From Alphaproteobacteria bacterium (GTDB lineage Bacteria > Pseudomonadota > Alphaproteobacteria > UBA6615): a DNA stretch of 8,267 nucleotides. Position 1 is the stretch's first letter. Each line of letters begins with the position of its first letter. Under the pieces are notes generated by a model. That model saw only the letters and a program-made list of their open reading frames with translations, did no database searches and was not told where the DNA came from. A program made the translations under genes and the position numbers. This document shows positions 1 to 5,534 of this stretch, piece after piece. The stretch is taken from the NCBI GenBank assembly GCA_029243445.1, contig JAQWSA010000120.1, positions 1-8,267 on the forward strand, given 5' to 3'.

Positions 1-450
1 ACACCTGAAGAATGGAAAAATTTAGAGCTAAGACTTGTTGACGATCGATTAAAACGAGTACTTGAAGGAGAATCATCACGCGTTCCATATATAGAAATGG
101 CGCCACCTGGACCAGCAGAACGATCAGCGTTTAAAACCATGTATAAACCAGAAGACTCTAATCCCGAAGGTTATCCTCTACAAAACATTGATTTAGCAGT
201 GGAATTTAGATCTGAGGATTTTATTGGCTCGATAGCTCCCCGTCCAATTTTAATGATTCATGGAGTGGAAGACACAATGGTTCCTTATTCGGAAGCGGAA
301 TCATTATATGAAAAGGCTAGTGAACCTAAAAAATTAATACCCATACCGGATATTAATCACGCTGATGTTTATGAGGCTCGTAATCCAGAAGTTTTTAATA
401 CCGTTATTTTAGAAACTATTAATTGGTTTAAAAAATATCTTTATCAGTAA
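1..450 (+). CDS. Alpha/beta hydrolase, C-terminal part (5' end outside window)
   Basis: The reading frame is open from base 1 to the TAA at 448-450, giving at least 149 residues, so the gene starts upstream. An internal ATG at 97 is unlikely to be the true start because the codons before it read as ordinary protein. The visible part fits the C-terminal third of an alpha/beta-hydrolase: a strand (RPILMIHG) followed by GVEDTMVP, whose Asp (codon 271-273) is the likely acid of the triad, and later DINHAD, whose His (codon 358-360) is the likely catalytic base. A closing amphipathic helix (ETINWFKKYL) is typical of the fold. The nucleophile Ser elbow lies outside the window, so peptidase, esterase and dienelactone-hydrolase-like functions cannot be separated. 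It is 51 nt ahead of the SDR gene on the same strand, probably in one transcript. Confidence 0.85.
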   Translation, partial: TPEEWKNLELRLVDDRLKRVLEGESSRVPYIEMAPPGPAERSAFKTMYKPEDSNPEGYPLQNIDLAVEFRSEDFIGSIAPRPILMIHGVEDTMVPYSEAESLYEKASEPKKLIPIPDINHADVYEARNPEVFNTVILETINWFKKYLYQ

Positions 451-501
451 TTATTTATTATTTGATGCCATAATGGTAATTTATATCAGGGATAAGATAA
501 T

Positions 502-1272
502 ATGAATGATTTATTTAAACTCCATGGTCAATTGGCATTAGTTACTGGGGCCTCTAGTGGACTTGGCGAACATTTTGCTAAAACGCTTAGTGAAGCGGGT
601 GCTAATGTTTTTATTGGTGCTCGCCGGATGGAACGCTTGGAGTCATTAGCTAATAAATTAAATATTTCTGAGGAGCGTGTATTCCCTGTAGAACTAGATG
701 TAACTAATGCTGAATCTGTAAAAAAAGTTATCAGGTCTATAAATGAAACTCATGGACCTATATCAATTCTGATTAATAATGCCGGCATTCCGTCATCAGG
801 CCGGGCTATTGAAATGCAAGAAGAAGAATGGGAACGAGTAATTGATACAAATCTTAAGGGTGCGTGGTTAATGGCACGAGAAGTGGGTAGTCAGATGATT
901 GAATATAATATTCCTGGACGTATAATCAATATCGCTTCGGTTATTGGCGTTAAAACTAGTGCTAAACGAGTTTTAGCATACTCAGTATCTAAAGCTGGAT
1001 TAGTTAGTTTAACCCAGAGTTTTGCATTGGAATTAGCAGATAAAGGTATTTGTGTGAATGCTATTGCTCCAGGATATATTGAAACAGAGCTGAATAATGA
1101 GTTTTTGCAGAGTGCAGCAGGCCAAAGAATTTCTACACGTATTCCATTAGGACGATTTGGTGAAACGACTGACCTCGATGGCGTTTTATTAATGCTCGCA
1201 GGACACGCGGCAAAATATATTACCGGGTCTATCATAACAGTCGATGGTGGTTTATCTCTGTCGACACTATAA
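502..1272 (+). CDS. Short-chain dehydrogenase/reductase (classical SDR, probably NADP(H)-linked)
   Basis: This is a 256-residue protein of normal length for a classical SDR. Visible motifs are the Rossmann glycine motif TGASSGLG (15-22), acidic LDV near residue 66, NNAG (92-95), structural Asn117 (DTN), catalytic Ser146, Tyr160 and Lys164 (YSVSK), and the C-terminal ITVDGG. Basic residues Arg41-Arg42 directly after beta-strand 2 favour NADP(H) over NAD(H); this is inference. The family oxidises secondary alcohols or reduces ketones, including 3-oxoacyl and 4-oxoacyl thioesters, in the cytoplasm. The start is supported by AGGGA at 488-492, 9 nt before the ATG. It lies between an alpha/beta hydrolase and an acyl-CoA dehydrogenase, so an acyl-CoA-linked substrate is plausible. 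FabG or glucose-dehydrogenase-like names would be guesses. Confidence 0.93.
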   Translation: MNDLFKLHGQLALVTGASSGLGEHFAKTLSEAGANVFIGARRMERLESLANKLNISEERVFPVELDVTNAESVKKVIRSINETHGPISILINNAGIPSSGRAIEMQEEEWERVIDTNLKGAWLMAREVGSQMIEYNIPGRIINIASVIGVKTSAKRVLAYSVSKAGLVSLTQSFALELADKGICVNAIAPGYIETELNNEFLQSAAGQRISTRIPLGRFGETTDLDGVLLMLAGHAAKYITGSIITVDGGLSLSTL

Positions 1273-1304
1273 TAATTACAACTATCCAATATTGAGATAT
1301 TAAA

Positions 1305-2504
1305 ATGGACTTTACTTTATCGAATGAATTAGAAGATTTACGGCAACGTGTTTCTAAATTTGTTAGTAATGAAATTATGCCCATTGAAGCTGATCCGGCC
1401 AGTTTTGATGATCATGAAAATATTGCCTCGGGACCGTTAAAGATATTACGAGATAAAGCAAAAACTAACGGCTTATGGTCTCCACAAATGACTATTGAAC
1501 GAGGAGGCTTAGGATTAAATACAGTAGGAATGGCGGTTTTTTATGAAGAGGCAGGTCGATCCAGATTTGGACCTGTATGCATGAATTGTGCTGCGCCTGA
1601 CGATGGTAATATGATTTTATTGGAACGTTGTGCCACAGAAGAGCAAAAAGATAGATGGTTGCAGCCGATAATTGACGGTAAAGTTAGATCTTCATTAATG
1701 ATGACAGAACCAGCTCCAGGTGCTGGTTCTGACCCAACTTCAATGCTTACAACAGCATCACCTAAAGGAAATGATACTTGGGAAATCAAAGGGCATAAAT
1801 GGTTTATCACTGGTGCGGAGGGAGCAGAGCATTTTATACTGCTTGCAAGAACTTCTGAGGATACTCGTCGTAATCTGACAACTTTTTTATTTCATCGCGA
1901 TGATCCAGGCTGGGAGATTCTTAGACGCATTCCTATTATGGGACCCGAAGAGCATGGTGGGCATTGTGAAATTAAATTTAATGGTTTGGAAATACCAGAT
2001 GCTAACCGACTAATGGGTGTTGGCGAGGGAATGAAATCTGTACAAATCCGTTTAGGAACAGCAAGGCTTACCCATTGTATGCGTTGGCTGGGTATGGCTA
2101 AAAGGGCTATAGAAGAATGTTTAGATTATGTTGGAACACGTAAAAATTTTGGAATGTTATTGGCTGATCACGAGGGTGTACAATGGATGCTAGCTGATGC
2201 AGCTATGGATATAGAAATTGGAAGATTGATGACTATGCGGGCTGCAGCCAAGTTAGATAGCGGCGACCAAGCACGTAAAGAGGTTTCAATGGCTAAAATA
2301 TTTGTATCTGAGCTATTACATAAATCTATAGCAACTGCAATTCAATTAAATGGTGCTCGAGGTTATTCTAAAGACTTACCCCTTGAATGGATGTATAGGT
2401 ACGCCCCGCAGGCAAAATTAGTAGACGGAGCTTCTGAAGTCCACAAAATGGTTATTGCTAGAAACCTATTGTCCCAAGGCATGGATTTCTGGTCCTGGGA
2501 TTAG
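1305..2504 (+). CDS. Acyl-CoA dehydrogenase, ACAD10/11-like subfamily
   Basis: This is a 399-residue FAD-dependent acyl-CoA dehydrogenase of usual length. The N-terminal helical domain spans about 1-125. The FAD/substrate middle domain includes MMTEPAPGAGSDP (132-144) and HKWFITGAEGAEH (164-176), and the C-terminal helical domain follows. The HGGH (217-220) and LTHCMR (255-260) blocks, and the ending VDGASEVHKMVIA (373-385), match my recollection of the dehydrogenase domain of ACAD10/ACAD11 rather than short- or medium-chain enzymes. The usual catalytic Glu (YEG in MCAD) is Asp374 here, and the alternative IVD-type position is Ala253. No aminoglycoside-phosphotransferase-like kinase domain is attached, unlike mammalian ACAD10/11. 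Only a weak GAG (1294-1296) precedes the ATG by 8 nt. It sits 32 nt after the SDR, probably in the same operon. The fold is certain; the substrate is unknown. Confidence 0.93.
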   Translation: MDFTLSNELEDLRQRVSKFVSNEIMPIEADPASFDDHENIASGPLKILRDKAKTNGLWSPQMTIERGGLGLNTVGMAVFYEEAGRSRFGPVCMNCAAPDDGNMILLERCATEEQKDRWLQPIIDGKVRSSLMMTEPAPGAGSDPTSMLTTASPKGNDTWEIKGHKWFITGAEGAEHFILLARTSEDTRRNLTTFLFHRDDPGWEILRRIPIMGPEEHGGHCEIKFNGLEIPDANRLMGVGEGMKSVQIRLGTARLTHCMRWLGMAKRAIEECLDYVGTRKNFGMLLADHEGVQWMLADAAMDIEIGRLMTMRAAAKLDSGDQARKEVSMAKIFVSELLHKSIATAIQLNGARGYSKDLPLEWMYRYAPQAKLVDGASEVHKMVIARNLLSQGMDFWSWD

Positions 2505-2609
2505 CCTGTACTGGTAATTATTCGAATAGCAATCTAACTGAAATTATATCTGATATAGTATAACTAAGTTAAGAAGCTGAATAATTATTATAATCTTAAT
2601 TTGGGGGAT

Positions 2610-3665
2610 TTACGGTACTAATACTACACGTCCTAATATGCGTCCTTCATTAAGGTCATGAAGAGTTTCAGTAACACGAGACATAGGCCTTTTTTCAACG
2701 GGAATCGGTGTAACTTTGCCCCCACGTACAAGTTCTAGAAGTTCATGCATCTCAGTTAAGTTTCCTACATAAGAGCCCCTCACTGTCATATTGCGGACAG
2801 GTAAAGTTAATGTTGGAATTGTAATTTCTCCTCCGTAAAGACCCACACAAATATAGCGTCCGCCTTTTCGTGTTGCTTCATACCCAAGCTTAGAAGTCTC
2901 AGAAGATCCTACAAAGTCAACAATAGCCCCTGGTCCATTCCCTGTGATTTCTTTAAGCCTTTCTAATGCATCTTCTTCGGATGAATTAATTGTATGGTCA
3001 GCGCCTGCCTGACGGGCTGCAGCCAATTTCTCGCCATCTATATCTACCACAATAAGTTCGTGGTCGGGTAAGAAAGCGCGCGCAATACCTATGCCAGTTA
3101 AACCAACGCCTCCGGCACCTATGATCACAACTTTATCATCTGCTGCCAGTGGGTGAATCTTTTTTAAGGCGCCATAAGACGTAACCCCGGCACAAGCCAA
3201 AGTACACGCATAGTGCTCAGGAATTCCATTTATATCAATGAGGTATCGAGGATGTGCAGCCATTACATGATCTGCGTAACCTCCAGGCGCGAGGACACCA
3301 AGTGTTCTCATCGAAATACAGTCGTTGTCATTACCTTCCAAACAGCGAGGGCATTCTCCACAGCCGATCCAGGGAAATACTAAACGCTTATCACCGATTT
3401 GCACCCCATCAGCATCTGGTCCTATTGCGACTACTTCACCTACCGGCTCATGTCCCATGGTAAGCGGAAGTTTTATTCCTCGTTCTTTAATACTAATTTT
3501 TTTTCCACCGCCCATGTCATAGCCGCCTTGCCAAAAATATAAGTCAGAATGGCATACTCCGCTTGCGGTTATACGTATTAATACTTCGGTGCCTTGAGGT
3601 TCAGGGTTTTCTGTTTCAACTAATTCTAGTGGTTCATTTATCTCGACTAATTGGTAGCTTTTCAT
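2610..3665 (-). CDS. Zinc-dependent medium-chain alcohol dehydrogenase (NAD-type)
   Basis: This is a 351-residue MDR-superfamily enzyme of full length. The catalytic zinc site is Cys38-His39 (GVCHSD), His72-Glu73 (GHEP) and probably Cys158 (ACAG). The structural zinc lobe has Cys102, Cys105, Cys108 and Cys116. The Rossmann motif GAGGVG is at 183-188, and Asp208 after strand 2 (VVDID) favours NAD(H). A segment rich in Gly and Lys (51-67) between the two catalytic-zinc motifs also occurs, as I recall, in the Sulfolobus-type NAD-dependent alcohol dehydrogenase, which shares the overall plan. It should interconvert primary or secondary alcohols with aldehydes or ketones. The start is supported by GGAG (3673-3676 on the minus strand), 7 nt before the ATG. 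It is the last gene of a three-gene minus-strand operon, 22 nt after the FAH-family gene. The substrate is unresolved. Confidence 0.93.
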   Translation of the reverse strand: MKSYQLVEINEPLELVETENPEPQGTEVLIRITASGVCHSDLYFWQGGYDMGGGKKISIKERGIKLPLTMGHEPVGEVVAIGPDADGVQIGDKRLVFPWIGCGECPRCLEGNDNDCISMRTLGVLAPGGYADHVMAAHPRYLIDINGIPEHYACTLACAGVTSYGALKKIHPLAADDKVVIIGAGGVGLTGIGIARAFLPDHELIVVDIDGEKLAAARQAGADHTINSSEEDALERLKEITGNGPGAIVDFVGSSETSKLGYEATRKGGRYICVGLYGGEITIPTLTLPVRNMTVRGSYVGNLTEMHELLELVRGGKVTPIPVEKRPMSRVTETLHDLNEGRILGRVVLVP

Positions 3666-3687
3666 TTTTATTCTCCACCCAAATATT

Positions 3688-4482
3688 TCATTGAAATTTT
3701 ATTTTGATACTGCCTAGTCCTGACATTTCAACTTCTATCAGATCGCCTGGTGATACCCAATAGGTTGTAACTATTGAACCAAGGGTAATAAATTGTCCTG
3801 CTTTTAGACTTCTGTTTCTCTCCGCTAATTTATTTGCTAGCCACGCCAAAGCTTGCAAAGGGTGCCCCATAATTAATGAGCCTAATCCTTTACCGATTAC
3901 ATTTCCATTTACCTTCATATTACCTTGAATATTAGCTAGGTCGGTATCTTTAGAAAAGCTATATGGATCTCCAAGAACACAGGCAGCATTGAAAAAGTTA
4001 TCGGCAACCATCGTTGGGGTATCAAGTTTGCGATAATCGAAATAACGTGCATCAACTACCTCAATTGATGTCATACAATTTTCTATAGCGTCTACGACGC
4101 TATTTATATTGTAAGGCGCATTGGTTGCTGGAAGGTCTAGACCTAGTTTAACTGCAATCTCTGCTTCAACGCCTGGTTCTATATAATCAGAATGATTTAA
4201 ATTTATAGGGCTATTATAAACAGTAGAAGAAAATATTTCTCCATAAGACGGTTCGGTGATGTTCATATATTCTTGCATTACAGAAGTTGTACATCCTATT
4301 TTAAAGCCAACAGGCATACCAAGGCCCTGTTTTATTAAAATATTATTCAGACTTTCTTGTATTTGATAGGCTTCATTAAGGTCTTTTGGGCGTTTAATTT
4401 TAGGTAAATATTGCAGACGTTTTTTTTCTAAACGATTATTAGCAATAATAATTGCTGATTCTGCTGCTTGCTGATTATTCAT
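3688..4482 (-). CDS. FAH-superfamily 2-keto-4-pentenoate hydratase / 4-oxalocrotonate decarboxylase-like protein
   Basis: This 264-residue protein matches the MhpD/XylI branch of the fumarylacetoacetate hydrolase superfamily in length and motif order: GFKIGCTT (59-66, Lys61), GVEAEIAVKLG (104-114), SIEVVDARY (139-147), VADN (159-162), GHPLQALAWLANKLA (206-220) and a final SPGDLIEVEMSGLGSI. Glu106, Glu108 and Glu141 correspond to the divalent-metal ligands. Family members hydrate 2-hydroxypenta-2,4-dienoates or decarboxylate 4-oxalocrotonate in meta-cleavage pathways. Position 79 is Ser (EPSYG), where I recall Asp in E. coli MhpD (QPDFG) and a non-acidic residue in XylI. The VVDARY block also looks more like XylI, so hydratase versus decarboxylase or hydrolase is open. 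No ring-cleavage dioxygenase or aldolase is in the window. The SD is weak (AAGAG about 11 nt ahead). It lies 22 nt after the esterase gene. Confidence 0.88.
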   Translation of the reverse strand: MNNQQAAESAIIIANNRLEKKRLQYLPKIKRPKDLNEAYQIQESLNNILIKQGLGMPVGFKIGCTTSVMQEYMNITEPSYGEIFSSTVYNSPINLNHSDYIEPGVEAEIAVKLGLDLPATNAPYNINSVVDAIENCMTSIEVVDARYFDYRKLDTPTMVADNFFNAACVLGDPYSFSKDTDLANIQGNMKVNGNVIGKGLGSLIMGHPLQALAWLANKLAERNRSLKAGQFITLGSIVTTYWVSPGDLIEVEMSGLGSIKIKFQ

Positions 4483-4504
4483 AATATTAATTTACTCTTT
4501 TTTA

Positions 4505-5446
4505 TTAAGCAAAAACTTCCTTAAGTGAATCAGTAATCTGTATTAGCGCTAATGTAGCTGAATCAATAAGACAACCGTAATGAAAAAACCCATGGATCAT
4601 ACCATTGTAACATCTATACTTAACCACCCCACCCGCTTTTTTAAGAATATCTCCATAATTTTTACCATCGTCTCGCAATGGATCAAATTCAGCAGTTATA
4701 ATTAAGGTGCGCGGTGGGTTTGATATGTTTTTGGATAGAGCAGGACTATGTCGAGTGTCAATATTGTACTGAAAGTCTGGAATATATTGTTTTTGATACC
4801 AGGAAATTTGTTCTCTAGTAAGAAAATAAGATTGATCTAAAAGATTGTAGGATGGAAGGTTGAGCGTTAAATAAAAATCAGTCCAAGGGTATATTAGTAT
4901 TTGAAGCGCAAAATTATATATATTATTCTTGCTTGCTTGTTGGGTTACCACTGCCGCAAGGTTTCCTCCTGCACTATCCCCTCCCACAGAAATCTTTGTT
5001 GGGTCACCTTCTAAATGTGAGGTGTTTTTTAATACCCAAATTACCGTGTTCCAGGCATCATCGTGGGCAGTAGGAAATCTATATTCAGGTGCAAGACGGT
5101 ATCGGGGTGCTACGACAATACAGCCAACCTCATTAGCAATTTTACGGCATTGGGGTTCACGACTTTCTACGCTTCCCATAACGAATCCACCGCCATGAAA
5201 GAAAATAAAAATAGGTAATTTTTTTTGAGTTTTTTTTATTGGCCAAAAAATTCTTATAGATACCCTTCCTTGATCACTTTCTATAGTATGATCTTCGATC
5301 TTACCTACAGGATCGTTTGGATAATTTCTTTCCTTTATGAACCTGTCATAAGAAGATCGGGCTTCTGAAGGTTTCATCTTGTTGAGTGGTCTTGATGAGG
5401 AGTTTAATGTGTTAAGAAGGTCATGAGCTTGCGGGTGTAGGGGCAT
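4505..5446 (-). CDS. Esterase/lipase of the hormone-sensitive lipase family (alpha/beta-hydrolase fold-3)
   Basis: This is a 313-residue cytoplasmic carboxylesterase of typical HSL (family IV) length with no signal peptide. It carries the oxyanion-hole motif HGGG (84-87), the nucleophile elbow GDSAGG (156-161, Ser158), the acid Asp255 in EFDPLRDD, and the base His285 in IHGFFHY. The RYRLAPEYRFP segment (115-125) is also characteristic of the family. The N-terminal 50 or so residues form the helical cap. Members hydrolyse short- and medium-chain acyl or aryl esters and some lactones. The start is fixed by AGGAG (complement of 5453-5457) about 6 nt before the ATG. It is the first gene of the minus-strand operon and is divergent from hyuA, so it may free an alcohol or acid for the downstream enzymes; that role is inference. 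Confidence 0.93.
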   Translation of the reverse strand: MPLHPQAHDLLNTLNSSSRPLNKMKPSEARSSYDRFIKERNYPNDPVGKIEDHTIESDQGRVSIRIFWPIKKTQKKLPIFIFFHGGGFVMGSVESREPQCRKIANEVGCIVVAPRYRLAPEYRFPTAHDDAWNTVIWVLKNTSHLEGDPTKISVGGDSAGGNLAAVVTQQASKNNIYNFALQILIYPWTDFYLTLNLPSYNLLDQSYFLTREQISWYQKQYIPDFQYNIDTRHSPALSKNISNPPRTLIITAEFDPLRDDGKNYGDILKKAGGVVKYRCYNGMIHGFFHYGCLIDSATLALIQITDSLKEVFA

Positions 5447-5448
5447 TT

Positions 5449-5468
5449 TTATCTCCTAATAGAGATAA
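5449..5468. repeat. 7-bp perfect inverted repeat, possible operator or mRNA hairpin
   Basis: TTATCTC (5449-5455) and GAGATAA (5462-5468) are perfect inverted copies around a 6-nt centre. As DNA this could be a dimer-binding operator downstream of the esterase promoter. As RNA on the minus strand it would fold so that the AGGAG ribosome site of the esterase gene lies partly in the loop and partly in the stem, four bases before the ATG. The stem has only two G-C pairs, so it would be weak. Confidence 0.45.
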
Positions 5469-5488
5469 GATTGCCTTCTTAGAGATAA
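5461..5488. repeat. Direct repeat AGAGATAA, 20-bp period
   Basis: AGAGATAA occurs at 5461-5468 and again at 5481-5488, exactly 20 bp (about two helical turns) apart, so the copies face the same side of the DNA. The first copy is also the right arm of the inverted repeat at 5449-5468. Three related half-sites in 40 bp between divergent genes suggest a cooperative regulator site. Chance is not excluded in AT-rich DNA. Confidence 0.4.
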
Positions 5489-5495
5489 TGGTCAA
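5467..5495 (-). promoter_or_regulatory. Candidate sigma-70 promoter for the esterase-FAH-ADH operon
   Basis: On the minus strand, TTGACC (complement of 5490-5495, 5 of 6 to consensus) is followed after 17 nt by AATCTT (complement of 5467-5472, only 3 of 6). The -35 is good and the -10 is poor, so an activator or a different start is possible. The -10 overlaps the inverted repeat at 5449-5468 by two bases. Confidence 0.3.
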
Positions 5496-5534
5496 CAAGT
5501 TTCGAGAAAGTTATTTTAGAAAGGTACAAAGATA

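Larger units (their letters stand above)
5447..5534. promoter_or_regulatory. Divergent control region between esterase operon and hyuAB
   Basis: These 88 bp must hold the start signals for both transcription units unless either is expressed by readthrough. On the plus side a weak pair is visible: TGGTCA (5489-5494), a 17-nt spacer and TATTTT (5512-5517), each 4 of 6 to the sigma-70 consensus. The ribosome site AGAAAGG (5518-5524) lies 10 nt before the hyuA ATG. The candidate minus-strand -35 overlaps the plus -35, which would make the two promoters compete. The left half carries three GAGATAA half-sites. No regulator gene is adjacent in the window. The region assignment is firm; the promoter hexamers are tentative. 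Confidence 0.55.

Noticed and set aside
97..450. Treating the ATG at 97 as the true start of the first hydrolase
   Set aside because: The frame is open to base 1, the upstream codons read as ordinary helical protein, and a 117-residue product would lack the nucleophile part of the fold.
491..498. GATAAGAT shared between the SDR leader and the divergent region (5464-5471)
   Set aside because: An 8-base AT-rich match in 8 kb is expected by chance; the leader copy lacks the GAGATAA half-site pattern.
891..1289. 132-codon minus-strand open frame inside the SDR gene
   Set aside because: It lies fully opposite a strongly supported SDR and its translation shows no recognisable domain; it is an antisense shadow.
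1288..1301. AATAT-TGAG-ATATT mini-hairpin around the ACAD ribosome site
   Set aside because: The stem is five A-T pairs only and would not be stable; it probably reflects base composition.
1541..1810. 89-codon minus-strand open frame inside the acyl-CoA dehydrogenase
   Set aside because: It overlaps conserved catalytic-domain codons of the real gene and has no family motifs.
3254..3522. Two short plus-strand open frames opposite the alcohol dehydrogenase
   Set aside because: Both lie opposite the zinc-binding region of a well-supported enzyme, have His/Pro/Ser-rich low-information translations, and I see no convincing ribosome site.
4929..5198. 89-codon plus-strand open frame opposite the esterase
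   Set aside because: It is the complement of the HGGG and GDSAGG regions of the esterase and is not a plausible protein.
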